A stretch of DNA of 64,000 nt from Acanthosepion lycidas (Eukaryota; Mollusca; Cephalopoda; Sepiida; Sepiidae), in the NCBI GenBank assembly GCA_963932145.1, contig CAWVQA010000086.1, positions 77,780 to 141,779 of the forward strand, read 5' to 3'. A program made the position numbers and the translations under genes. Shown here in pieces: positions 27,601-40,361 of the stretch. Position 1 is the stretch's first letter. Every line of letters starts with the position of its first letter. The notes below the pieces were generated by a model that was given only the letters and a program-made list of their open reading frames with translations, did no database searches and had not been told where the DNA came from.

Positions 27601-28340
27601 TCTGATATAATTCTAATTGATTTAAATTTTTTCTATTGAAAAATATATAAATGTGCTATAATTCCATTTGATTTCAAAATGTTCAATTAAAAAGTTACAA
27701 AATCTTTTTTATTTCGAAATGATTTAAAATTTTGTCTAGTGAAAAATAAGACAATCTTATATAATTTTAATTGATTTAAAATTTTTCTATTAAAAAAAAG
27801 AAAATCTGATATAATTCTAATTGATTTAAAATTTTTCTAATGAAAAATATCAAAATGAGCTATAATTCCATTTGATTTGAAAATGATCAATTGGAAAGTT
27901 CCAAAATCATATTTATTTCTAATTGATTTGAAATTTTTCTATTGAAAAATAAGGAAATCTGATATAATTCAAATTGATTTAAAATTTTTCTATTGAAAAA
28001 TAAAAATGTGCTATAATTCCATTTGATTTCGAAATGTTCTAATGAAGAGATCCAAATTCTTCTTTATATCTAATTGATTTGAAATTTTTCTATTGAAAAA
28101 TAAGGAAATCTGATATAATTCTAATTGATTTAATATTTTTCTATAGAACAATATAAAAATGTGCTAAAAATTACATTTGATTTCAAAATGTTCAATTAGA
28201 AAATTTGCACAATCTACGTTATTTCTAATTGATTTAAATTTTTTGTATTGAAAAATAAGAAATCATATAATCCTAATTGATATAAAATTTTTCTATTTAA
28301 AAATAGAAAAATGTGCTATAATTCCATTTGATTTCAAAAT
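24673..28340 (+). repeat. Satellite A HOR unit 4 (long form, eroded end)
   Basis: Repeats the long form, with the internal second copy starting at 25871. The offset to the previous unit is 3871-3872 until near 28100. There one 51-bp subunit is missing and substitutions become frequent (for example TTTTTTATTTCGAAATG near 27705). Clear homology to the unit stops near 28340, where the expected ATGATCAATTG is ATGTTCAATTG and ordinary trimers follow. Confidence 0.82.
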
Positions 28341-28903
28341 GTTCAATTGAAAAGATACAAAATATTCTTTATTTCTATTTGATTTAAATTTTTTCTATTG
28401 AAAAATAAGAAAATCTGATATAATTCTAATTGATTTAAGATTTTTCTATTGAAAAATTTAAAAATGTGCTATAATTCCATTAGATTTCAAAATGTTCAAT
28501 TGATAAGTTACAAAATCGCCCTTATTTCTAATTGATTTAAAATTTTAATGTTGAAAAATAAGAAAATTTGATATAATTCCAATTGATTTAATATTTTAAT
28601 ATTGAAAAATATAAAAATGTGCTATAATTCCATTTAATTTCATAATGTTCAATTGAAAAGATCCAAAATCTTCATTATTTCTAATTGATTTGAAATTTTT
28701 CTATTGAAAAATAAAAAAATCTGATATAATTCCAATTGATTTAACATTTTTCTATTGAAAAATAAGAAAATCTGATATAATTCTAATTGATTTAACATTT
28801 TTCTATTGAAAAATATAAAAATGTGCTATAATTACATTTGATTTCAAAATGTTCAATTGAAAAGATCCAAAATCTTATTCATTTCTAATTGATTTGAAAT
28901 TTT

Positions 28904-28932
28904 GGAAAATCGATATGAAATCAATCAAAACA
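28904..28932 (+). repeat. Inverted satellite B fragment at array edge
   Basis: About 27 bases, GAAAATCGATATGAAATC followed by AATCAAAAC, are satellite B in the + orientation. They sit between satellite A (ending GATTTGAAATTTT) and a large satellite B array on the - strand. In the - strand monomer the reverse complement of this piece would lie just before AATAATTTCATTGTTTTTCT. Those 20 bases are missing and the piece is flipped. It therefore looks like a micro-inversion with a small deletion at the array end. Confidence 0.8.
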
Positions 28933-29150
28933 AATATTTTCAAACAGTTATTGATATTTGCAAACTAGCATTGAAATGTAGTCAAAACAGCTAGATTTTG
29001 CATGTAAGTCGCTAAGTAATTAAAAGCTGTGTAAAACATAAAACGTTTAATATAACTTTGTTAAAACTTCTGAAACTAGTTAAAATCAATAAGTTTTGAT
29101 TGATTTCATATCGATTTTCAATAATTTCATTGTTTTTCTAATGTTTTCAA
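28933..29150 (-). repeat. Diverged edge monomer of satellite B block 2
   Basis: The outermost monomer departs from the array consensus at many sites: ATTTGCAAACTAGCATTG, CATGTAAGTCGCTAAG, AAAGCTGTGTAAAAC and AAACGTTTAATATAAC. Several of these (TTTGCAAACTAGC, AGCTGTGTAAAAC) are the reverse complements of variants in the right-hand monomers of the + strand block (11.4-12.4 kb). Edge divergence is expected where unequal exchange no longer reaches; the shared variants also hint at common descent of the two edges. Confidence 0.75.
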
Positions 29151-29779
29151 AGAGTTATTGATATTTACAAACTAGCCTTAAAAAGTAGTCAAAAGAGCTT
29201 GATTTTGCATGTAAATCGCTATGTAATTAAAGGTTGTGTTAAACATAAAATCTTAAATAAAACTTTGTCAAAACTTCAGAAACTAGTTAAAATCAATAAG
29301 TTTTGATTGATTTAATATCGATTTTCAATAATTTCATTGTTTTTCTAATGTTTTCAGAGAGTTATTGATATTTACAAACTAGCGTTAAAAAGTAGTGAAA
29401 AAAGCTAGATTTTGCATGTAAATCGCTATGTAACTAAAAGTTGTGTAAAACATAAAATCTTAAATATAACTTTGTCAAAACTTCTGAAACTAGTTAAAAT
29501 CAATAAGTTTTGATTGATTTCATATCGATTTTCAATAATTTCATTGTTTTTCTAATGTTTTCAAAGAGTTATTGATATTTACAAACTAGCGTTAAAAAGT
29601 AGTCAAAAACAGCTTGATTTTGCATGTAAATCGCTATGTAATTAAAAGTTGTGTAAAACATAAAATCTTAAATAAAACTTTGTCAAATCTTCTGAAACTA
29701 GTTAAAATCAATAAGTTTTGATTGATTCCATATAGATTTTCAATAATTTCATTGTTTTTCTAATGTTTTCAAAGTGTTA

Positions 29780-32700
29780 TTGATATTTACAAACTAGCTT
29801 TTAAAAAGTAGTCAAACAGCTTGATTTTGCAAGTAAATCGCTATGTAATTAAAAGTTGTGTTAAACATAAAATCTTAAATAAAACTTTGTCAAAACTTCT
29901 GAAACTAGTTAAAATCAATAAGTTTTGATTAGTTTCATATCGATTTTCAATAATTTCATTGTTTTTCTAATGTTTTCAAAGAGTTATTGATATTTTCAAA
30001 CTAGCGTTAAAAAGTAGTGAAAAAAGCTAGATTTTGCATGTAAATCGCTATGTAATTAAAAGTTGTGTAAAACATAAAATCTTAAATATAACTTTGTCAA
30101 AACTTCTGAAACTAGTTAAAATCAATAAGTTTTGATTGATTCCATATCGATTTTCAATAATTTCATTGTTTTTGTAATGTTTTCAAAGAGTTATTGATAT
30201 TTACAAACTAGCGTTAAAAAGTAGTGAAAAAAGCTAGATTTTGCATGTAAATCGCTATGTAACTAAAAGTTGTGTAAAACATAAAATCTTAAATATAACT
30301 TTGTCAAAACTTCTGAAACTAGTTAAAATCAATAAGTTTTGATTGATTTCATATCGATTTTCAATAATTTCATTGTTTTTCTAATGTTTTCAAAGAGTTA
30401 TTGATATTTACAAGATAGCGTTAAAAAGTAGTGAAAAAAGCTAGATTTTGCATGTAAATCTCTATGTAATTAAAAGTTGTGTAAAACATAAAATCTTAAA
30501 TATAACTTTGTCAAAACTTCTGAAACTAGTTAAAATCAATAAGTTTTGATTGATTTCATATCGATTTTCAATAATTTCATTGTTTTTCTAAAGTTTTCAA
30601 AGAGTTATTGATATTTACAAACTAGCCTTAAAAAGTAGTCAAAACAGCTTGATTTTGCATGTAAATCGCTATGTAATTAAAGGTTGTGTTAAACATAAAA
30701 TCTTAAATAAAACTTTGTCAAAACTTCTGAAACTAGTTAAAATCAATAAGTTTTGATTGGTTACATATCGATTTTCAATAATTTCATTGTTTTTCTAATG
30801 TTTTCAACGAGTTATTGATATTTTCAAACTAGCGTTAAAAAGTAGTGAAAAAAGCTAGATTTTGCATGTAAATCGCTATGTAATTAAAAGTTGTGTAAAA
30901 CATAAAATCTTAAATATAACTTTGTCAAAACTTCTGAAACTAGTTAAAATCAATAAGTTTTGATTGATTCCATATCGATTTTCAATAATTTCATTGTTTT
31001 TGTAATGTTTTCAAAGAGTTATTGATATTTGCAAACTAGCGTTAAAAAGTAGTCAAAAACAGCTTGATTTTGCATGTAAATCGCTATGTAATTAAAAGTT
31101 GTGTAAAACATAAAATCTTAAATAAAACTTTGTCAAATTTTCTGAAACTAGTTAAAATCAATAAGTTTTGATTGATTCCATATAGATTTTCAATAATTTC
31201 ATTGTTTTTCTAATGTTTTCAAAGAGTTATTGATATTTACAAACTAGCGTTAAAAAGTAGTCAAAAACAGCTTGATTTTGCATGTAAATCGCTATGTAAT
31301 TAAAAGTTGTGTAAAACATAAAATCTTAAATAAAACTTTGTCAAATCTTCTGAAACTAGTTAAAATCAATAAGTTTTGATTGATTCCATATAGATTTTCA
31401 ATAATTTCATTGTTTTTCTAATGTTTTCAAAGTGTTATTGATATTTACAAACTAACGTTGAAAAAGTAGTGAAAAAAGCTAGATTTTGCATGTAAATCGC
31501 TATGTAATTAAAAGTTGTGTAATACATAAAATCTTAAATATAACTTTGTCAAAACTTCTGAAACTAGTTAAAATCAATAAGTTTTGATTGATTCCATATC
31601 GATTTTCAATAATTTCATTGTTTTTCTAATGTTTTCAAAGAGTTATTGATATTTACAAACTAGCGTTAAAAAGTAGTGAAAAAAGCTAGATTTTGCATGT
31701 AAATCGCTATGTAATTAAAAGTTGTGTAAAACATAAAATCTTAAATATAACTTTGTCAAAACTTCTGAAACTAGTTAAAATCAATAAGTTTTGATTGATT
31801 CCATATCGATTTTCAATAATTTCATTGTTTTTCTAAAGTTTTCAAACAGTTATTGATATTTACAAACTAGCTTTTAAAAAGTAGTCAAACAGCTTGATTT
31901 TGCAAGTAAATCGCTATGTAATTAAAAGTTGTGTTAAACATAAAATCTTAAATAAAACTTTGTCAAAACTTCTGAAACTAGTTAAAATCAATAAGTTTTG
32001 ATTAGTTTCATATCGATTTTCAATAATTTCATTGTTTTTCTAATGTTTTCAAAGAGTTATTGATATTTTCAAACTAGCGTTAAAAAGTAGTGAAAAAAGC
32101 TAGATTTTGCATGTAAATCGCTATGTAATTAAAAGTTGTGTAAAACATAAAATCTTAAATATAACTTTGTCAAAACTTCTGAAACTAGTTAAAATCAATA
32201 AGTTTTGATTGATTCCATATCGATTTTCAATAATTTCATTGTTTTTGTAATGTTTTCAAAGAGTTATTGATATTTACAAACTAGCGTTAAAAAGTAGTGA
32301 AAAAAGCTAGATTTTGCATGTAAATCGCTATGTAACTAAAAGTTGTGTAAAACATAAAATCTTAAATATAACTTTGTCAAAACTTCTGAAACTAGTTAAA
32401 ATCAATAAGTTTTGATTGATTTCATATCGATTTTCAATAATTTCATTGTTTTTCTAATGTTTTCAAAGAGTTATTGATATTTACAAGATAGCGTTAAAAA
32501 GTAGTGAAAAAAGCTAGATTTTGCATGTAAATCTCTATGTAATTAAAAGTTGTGTAAAACATAAAATCTTAAATATAACTTTGTCAAAACTTCTGAAACT
32601 AGTTAAAATCAATAAGTTTTGATTGATTTCATATCGATTTTCAATAATTTCATTGTTTTTCTAAAGTTTTCAAAGAGTTATTGATATTTACAAACTAGCC

Positions 32701-33813
32701 TTAAAAAGTAGTCAAAACAGCTTGATTTTGCATGTAAATCGCTATGTAATTAAAGGTTGTGTTAAACATAAAATCTTAAATAAAACTTTGTCAAAACTTC
32801 TGAAACTAGTTAAAATCAATAAGTTTTGATTGGTTACATATCGATTTTCAATAATTTCATTGTTTTTCTAATGTTTTCAACGAGTTATTGATATTTTCAA
32901 ACTAGCGTTAAAAAGTAGTGAAAAAAGCTAGATTTTGCATGTAAATCGCTATGTAATTAAAAGTTGTGTAAAACATAAAATCTTAAATATAACTTTGTCA
33001 AAACTTCTGAAACTAGTTAAAATCAATAAGTTTTGATTGATTCCATATCGATTTTCAATAATTTCATTGTTTTTGTAATGTTTTCAAAGAGTTATTGATA
33101 TTTGCAAACTAGCGTTAAAAAGTAGTCAAAAACAGCTTGATTTTGCATGTAAATCGCTATGTAATTAAAAGTTGTGTAAAACATAAAATCTTAAATAAAA
33201 CTTTGTCAAATTTTCTGAAACTAGTTAAAATCAATAAGTTTTGATTGATTCCATATAGATTTTCAATAATTTCATTGTTTTTCTAATGTTTTCAAAGAGT
33301 TATTGATATTTACAAACTAGCGTTAAAAAGTAGTCAAAAACAGCTTGATTTTGCATGTAAATCGCTATGTAATTAAAAGTTGTGTAAAACATAAAATCTT
33401 AAATAAAACTTTGTCAAATCTTCTGAAACTAGTTAAAATCAATAAGTTTTGATTGATTCCATATAGATTTTCAATAATTTCATTGTTTTTCTAATGTTTT
33501 CAAAGTGTTATTGATATTTACAAACTAACGTTGAAAAAGTAGTGAAAAAAGCTAGATTTTGCATGTAAATCGCTATGTAATTAAAAGTTGTGTAATACAT
33601 AAAATCTTAAATATAACTTTGTCAAAACTTCTGAAACTAGTTAAAATCAATAAGTTTTGATTGATTCCATATCGATTTTCAATAATTTCATTGTTTTTCT
33701 AATGTTTTCAAAGAGTTATTGATATTTACAAACTAGCGTTAAAAGTAGTGAAAAAAGCTAGATTTTGCATGTAAATCGCTATGTAATTAAAAGTTGTGTA
33801 AAACATAAAATCT
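29780..33813 (-). repeat. Satellite B ten-monomer HOR, two tandem copies (2073 bp)
   Basis: Bases 29780-31852 and 31853-33813 match at a constant offset of 2073, ten monomers. Rare variants fall at exactly that spacing: AAACTAGCTTTTAAAAAG (29791, 31864), TTTTGATTGGTTACATAT (30751, 32824) and GTGTAATACATAAAATC (AATAC at 31521, 33594). The second copy has one A missing near 33741 and ends near 33813, where the expected TTAAATATAAC becomes TTAAATAAAAC. Near identity across 2 kb implies a very recent event. Confidence 0.88.
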
Positions 33814-36800
33814 TAAATAAAACTTTGTCAAATCTTCTGAAACTAGTTAAAATCAATAAGTTTTGATTGATTCCATATAGATTTTCAATAATTTCATTGT
33901 TTTTCTAATGTTTTCAAAGTGTTATTGATATTTACAAACTAACGTTGAAAAAGTAGTGAAAAAAGCTAGATTTTGCATGTAAATCGCTATGTAATTAAAA
34001 GTTGTGTAAAACATAAAATCTTAAATATAACTTTGTCAAAACTTCTGAAACTAGTTAAAATCAATAAGTTTTGATTGATTCCATATCGATTTTCAATAAT
34101 TTCATTGTTTTTGTAATGTTTTCAAAGAGTTATTGATATTTACAAACTAGCGTTAAAAAGTAGTCAAAAACAGCTTGATTTTGCATGTAAATCGCTATGT
34201 AATTAAAAGTTGTGTAAAACATAAAATCTAAAACAAAACTTTGTCAAAACTTCCGAAACAAGTTATAATCAATAAGTTGTGATTGATTCCATATCGATTT
34301 TCAATAATTTCATTGTTTTTCTAATGTTTTCAAAGTGTTATTGATATTTACAAACTAACGTTGAAAAAGTAGTGAAAAAAGCTAAATTTTGCATGTAAAT
34401 CGCTATATAATTAAAAGTTGTGTAAAACATAAAATCTTAAATATAACTTTGTTAAAACTTCTGAAACTAGTTAAAATCAATAAGTTTTGATTGATTTCAT
34501 ATCGATTTTCAATAATTTCATTGTTTTTCTAATGTTTTCAAAGAGTTATTGATATTTACAAACTAGCGTTAAAAAGTAGTGAAAAAAGCTAGATTTTGCA
34601 TGTAAATCTCTATGTAATTAAAAGTTGTGTAAAACATAAAATCTTAAATATAACTTTGTCAAAACTTCTGAAAATACTTAAAATCAATAAGTTTTGATTG
34701 ATTTCATATCGATTTTCAATAATTTCATTGTTTTTCTAAAGTTTTCAAACAGTTATTGATATTTACAAAGTAGCCTTAAAAAGTAGTCAAAACATCTTGA
34801 TTTTGCAAGTAAATCGCTATGTAATTAAAAGATGTGTTAAACATAAAATCTTAAATAAAACTTTGTCAAAACTTCTGAAACTAGTTAAAATCAATAAGTT
34901 TTGATTGGTTTCATATCGATTTTCAATAATTTCATTGTTTTTCTAATGTTTTCAAAGAGTTATTGATATTTACAAACTAGCGTTAAAAAGTAGTGAAAAA
35001 AGCTAGATTTTGCATGTAAATCGCTATGTAATTAAAAGTTGTGTAAAACATAAAATCTTAAATATAACTTTGTCAAAACTTCTGAAACTAGTTAAAATCA
35101 ATAAGTTTTGATTGATTCCATATCGATTTTCAATAATTTCATTGTTTTTCTAATGTTTTCAAAGAGTTATTGATATTTACAAACTAGCGTTAAAAAGTAG
35201 TCAATAACAGCTTGATTTTGCATGTAAATCGCTATGTAATTAAAAGTTGTGTAAAACATAAAATCTTAAATAAAACTTTGTCAAATCTTCTGAAACTAGT
35301 TAAAATCAATAAGTTTTGATTGATTCCATATAGATTTTCAATAATTTCATTGTTTTTCTAATGTTTTCAAAGTGTTATTGATATTTACAAACTAACGTTG
35401 AAAAAGTAGTGAAAAAAGCTAGATTTTGCATGTAAATCGCTATGTAATTAAAAGTTGTGTAAAACATAAAATCTTAAATATAACTTTGTCAAAACTTCTG
35501 AAACTAGTTAAAATCAATAAGTTTTGATTGATTACATATCGATTTTCAATAATTTCATTGTTTTTCTAATGTTTTCAAAGAGTTATTGATATTTACAAAC
35601 TAGCGTTAAAAAGTAGTGAAAAAAGCTAGATTTTGCATGTAAATCGCTATGTAATTAAAAGTTGTGTAAAACATAAAATCTTAAATATAACTTTGTCAAA
35701 ACTTCTGAAACTAGTTAAAATCAATAAGTTTTGATTGATTCCATATCGATTTTCAATAATTTCATTGTTTTTCTAATGTTTTCAAAGAGTTATTGATATT
35801 TACAAACTAGCGTTAAAAAGTAGTCAATAACAGCTTGATTTTGCATGTAAATCGCTATGTAATTAAAAGTTGTGTAAAACATAAAATCTTAAATAAAACT
35901 TTGTCAAATCTTCTGAAACTAGTTAAAATCAATAAGTTTTGATTGATTCCATATAGATTTTCAATAATTTCATTGTTTTTCTAATGTTTTCAAAGAGTTA
36001 TTGATATTTACAAACTAGCGTTAAAAAGTAGTGAAAAAAGCTAGATTTTGCATGTATATCGCTATGTAATTAAAAGTTGTGTAAAACATAAAATCTTAAA
36101 TATAACTTTGTCAAAACTTCTGAAACTAGTTAAAATCAATAAGTTTTGATTGATTCCATATCGATTTTACATAATTTCATTGTTTTTGTAATGTTTTCAA
36201 AGAGTTATTGATATTTACAAACTAGCGTTAAAAAGTAGTCAAAATCAGCTTGATTTTGCATGTAAATCGCTATGTAATTAAAAGTTGTGTAAAACATAAA
36301 ATCTTAAATAAAACTTTGTCAAATCTTCTGAAACTAGTTAAAATCGATAAGTTTTGATTGATTCCATATAGATTTTCAATAATTTCATTGTTTTTCTAAT
36401 GTTTTCAAAGTGTTATTGATATTTACAAACTAACGTTGAAAAAGTAGTGAAAAAAGCTAAATTTTGCATGTAAATCGCTATATAATTAAAAGTTGTGTAA
36501 AACATAAAATCTTAAATATAACTTTGTTAAAACTTCGGAAACTAGTTAAAATCAATAAGTTTTGATTGATTTCATATCGATTTTCAATAATTTCATTGTT
36601 TTTCTAATGTTTTCAAAGAGTTATTGATATTTACAAACTAGCGTTAAAAAGTAGTGAAAAAAGCTAGATTTTGCATGTAAATCGCTATGAAACTAAAAGT
36701 TGTGTAAAACATAAAATCTTAAATATAACTTTGTCAAAACTCCTGAAACTAGTTAAAATCAATAAGTTTTGATTGATTTCATATCGATTTTCAATAATTT

Positions 36801-36829
36801 CATTGTTTTTCTAATGTTTTCAACGAGTT

Positions 36830-39800
36830 ATTGATATTTACAAACTAACGTTGAAAATGTAGTGAAAAAAGCTAGATTTTGCATGTAAATCGCTATGTAA
36901 TTAAAAGTTGTGCAAAACATAAAATCTTAAATATAACTTTGTTAAAACTTCTGAAACTACTTAAAATCAATAAGTTTTGATTGATTTCGTATCGATTTTC
37001 AATAATTTCATTGTTTTTCTAATGTTTTCAAAGAGTTATTGATATTTACAAACTAGCGTTAAAAAGTAGTGAAAAAACTAGATTTTGCATGTAAATCGCT
37101 ATGTAATTAAAAATTGTGTAAAACATAAAATCTTAAATATAACTTTGTCAAAACTTCCGAAACTAGTTAAAATCAATAAGTTTTGATTGATTTCATATCG
37201 ATTTTCAATAATTTCATTGTTTTTCTAATGTTTTCAAAGAGTTATTGATATTTAGAAACTAACGTTGAAAAAGTAGTGAAAAAAGCTAGATTTTGCATGT
37301 GAATCGCTATGTAATTAAAAGTTTTGCAAAACATAAAATCTTAAATATAACTTTGTTAAAACTTCTGAAACTACTTAAAATCAATAAGTTTTGATTGATT
37401 TCGTATCGATTTTCAATAATTTCATTGTTTTTCTAATGTTTTCAAAGAGTTATTGATATTTACAGACTAGCGTTAAAAAGTAGTGAAAAAAGCAAGATTT
37501 TGCATGTAAATAGCTATATAATTTATAGTTGTGTAAAACATAAAATCTTAAATATAACTTTGTTAAATGATCTGAAACTAGTTAAAATCAATAAGGTTTG
37601 ATTGATTTCATATCGATTTTCAATAATTTCATTGTTTTTCTAATGTTTTCAAAGAGTTATTGATATTTAAATCTAACGTTGAAAAAGTAGTGAAAAAAGC
37701 TAGATTTTGCATGTAAATCGCTATGTAACTAAAAGTTGTGTAAAACATAAAATCTTAAATATAACTTTGTCAAAACTTCTGAAACTACTTAAAATCAATA
37801 AGTTTTGATTGATTTCATATCGATTTTCAATAATTTCATTGTTTTTCTAATGTTTTCAAAGAGTTATTGATATTTACAAACTAGCGTTAAAATGTAGTGA
37901 AAAAAGCTAGATTTTGCATGTAAATCGCTATGAAACTAAAAGTTGTGTAAAACATAAAATCTTAAATATAACTTTGTCAAAACTCCTGAAACTAGTTAAA
38001 ATCAATAAGTTTTGATTGATTTCATATCGATTTTCAATAATTTCATTGTTTTTCTAATGTTTTCAAAGAGTTATTGATATTTACAAACTAACGTTGAAAA
38101 AGTAGTGAAAAAAGCTAGATTTTGCATGTAAATCGCTATGTAATTAAAAGTTTTGCAAAACATAAAATCTTAAATATAACTTTGTTAAAACTTCTGAAAC
38201 TACTTAAAATCAATAAGTTTTTGATTGATTTCGTATCGATTTTCAATAATTTCATTGTTTTTTCTAATGTTTTCAAAGAGTTATTGATATTTACACACTA
38301 GCGTTAAAAAGTAGAAAAAAAACTAGATTTTGCATGTAAATCGCTATGTAATTAAAAATTGTGTAAAACATAAAATCTTAAATATAACTTTGTCAAAACT
38401 TCCGAAACTAGTTAAAATCAATAAGTTTTGATTGATTTCATATCGATTTTCAATAATTTCATTGTTTTTCTAATGTTTTCAAAGAGTTATTGATATTTAG
38501 AAATTAACGTTGAAAAAGTAGTGAAAAAAGCTAGATTTTGCATGTAAATCGCTATGTAATTAAAAGTTTTGCAAAACATAAAATCTTAAATATAACTTTG
38601 TTAAAACTTCTGAAACTACTTAAAATCAATAAGTTTTGATTGATTTCGTATCGATTTTCAATAATTTCATTGTTTTTCTAATGTTTTCAAAGAGTTATTG
38701 ATATTTACAGACTAGCGTTAAAAAGTAGTGAAAAAAGCAAGATTTTGCATGTAAATAGCTATGTAATTTATAGTTGTGTAAAACATAAAATCTGAAATAT
38801 AACTTTGTTAAAAGATCTGAAACTAGTTAAAATCAATAAGGTTTGATTGATTTCATATCGATTTTCAATAATTTCATTGTTTTTCTAATGTTTTCAAAGA
38901 GTTATTGATATTTAAAACTAACGTTGAAAAAGTAGTGAAAAAAGCTAGATTTTGCATGTAAATCGCTATGTAATTAAAAGTTGTGTAAAACATAAAATCT
39001 TAAATATAATTTTGTCAAAACTTCTGAAACTAGTTAAAATCAATAAGTTTTGATTGATTTCATATCGATTTTCAATAGTTTCATTGTTTTTCTAAAGTTT
39101 TCAAAGAGTTATTTATATTTTCAAACTAGCGTTAAAAAGTAGTCAAAAACAGCTTGATTTTGCATGTAAATCGATATGTAATTAAAAGTTGTGTAAAACA
39201 TAAAATCTTAAATAAACCTTTGTCAAAACTTCTGAAACTAGTTAAAATCAATAAGTTTTGATTGATTCCATATCGATTTTCAATAATTTCATTGTTTTTG
39301 TAATGTTTTCAAAGAGTTATTTATATTTACAGACTAGCGTTAAAAAGTAGTGAAAAAAGCTAGATTTTGCATGTAAATCTCTATGTAATTAAAAGTTGTG
39401 TAAAACATAAAATCTTAAATATAACTTTGTCAAAACTTCTGAAACTAGTTAAAATCAATAAGTTTTGATTGATTTCATATCGATTTTCAATAATTTCATT
39501 GTTTTTCTAATGTTTTCAAAGAGTTATTGATATTTACAAACTAACGTTGAAAATGTAGTGAAAAAAGCTAGATTTTGCATGTAAATCGCTATGTAATTAA
39601 AAGTTTTGCAAAACATAAAATCTTAAATATAACTTTGTTAAAACTTCTGAAACTACTTAAAATCAATAAGTTTTGATTGATTTCGTATCGATTTTCAATA
39701 ATTTCATTGTTTTTCTAATGTTTTCAAAGAGTTATTGATATTTACAAACTAGCGTTAAAAAGTAGTGAAAAAACTAGGTTTTGCATGTAAATCGCTATGT

Positions 39801-40361
39801 AATTAAAAATTGTGTAAAACATAAAATCTTAAATATAACTTTGTCAAAACTTCCGAAACTAGTTAAAATCAATAAGTTTTGATTGATTTCATATCGATTT
39901 TCAATAATTTCATTGTTTTTCTAATGTTTTCAAAGAGTTATTGATATTTAGAAACTAACGTTGAAAAAGTAGTGAAAAAAGCTAGATTTTGCATGTGAAT
40001 CGCTATGTAATTAAAAGTTTTGCAAAACATAAAATCTTAAATATAACTTTGTTAAAACTTCTGAAACTACTTAAAATCAATAAGTTTTGATTGATTTCGT
40101 ATCGATTTTCAATAATTTCATTGTTTTTCTAATGTTTTCAAAGAGTTATTGATATTTACAGACTAGCGTTAAAAAGTAGTGAAAAAAGCAAGATTTTGCA
40201 TGTAAATAGCTATATAATTGATAGTTGTGTAAAACATAAAATCTTAAATATAACTTTGTTAAATGATCTGAAACTAGTTAAAATCAATAAGGTTTGATTG
40301 ATTTCATATCGATTTTCAATAATTTCATTGTTTTTTCTAATGTTTTCAAAGAGTTATTGAT
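36830..40361 (-). repeat. Satellite B four-monomer cassette in three copies
   Basis: A run of about four monomers with unusual variants occurs at about 36830-37665, 38075-38920 and 39526-40361. Diagnostic markers are TGCAAAACATAAAATC, GATTTCGTATCGATTTTC, AATTAAAAATTGTGTAAAAC, AAAGCAAGATTTTGC, TAAATAGCTAT and CAATAAGGTTTGATTG. The TAGCT marker lies at 37511, 38756 and 40207, offsets 1245 and 1451 (six and seven monomers). Confidence 0.82.

Larger units (their letters stand above)
15140..28340 (+). repeat. Satellite A higher-order repeat array
   Basis: A multi-trimer unit is repeated with near identity. The landmark TGATCAATTGAATAGATT occurs at about 15302, 17925, 20802, 21999, 24673 and 25871. 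The spacings are 2623, 2877, 1197, 2674 and 1198, so whole units are 2623, 2877 and 3871 bp plus a final incomplete one. Other markers recur at the same offsets: TTTTTAACCGAATTAAAT, GTTTAATGGAGAAGTTGC and CTAATAGATATCAATTTT. Copies differ by only scattered single bases, for example TAATCCTAATTG against TAATTCTAATTG, which implies recent amplification. Confidence 0.92.
12427..28903 (+). repeat. Satellite A, block 2
   Basis: Same 51-bp subunits and trimer as the first block, in the same orientation. From 12427 to about 15140 the copies are fairly diverged. One ~298-bp segment, 13781-14078, is nearly identical to 2213-2510 in block 1 (shared AAGTTCGAAAATCATC, TCAAAAGGTTC and TTTCTACTTCATTT). From about 15140 to 28340 the block is a higher-order array. 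From 28340 to 28903 it is again ordinary diverged trimers. No gene or element interrupts it. Confidence 0.95.

Noticed and set aside
1-28903. CRISPR-like regular repeats
   Set aside because: There are no unique spacers; the sequence between conserved cores is itself repeated and diverges gradually, as in a satellite.
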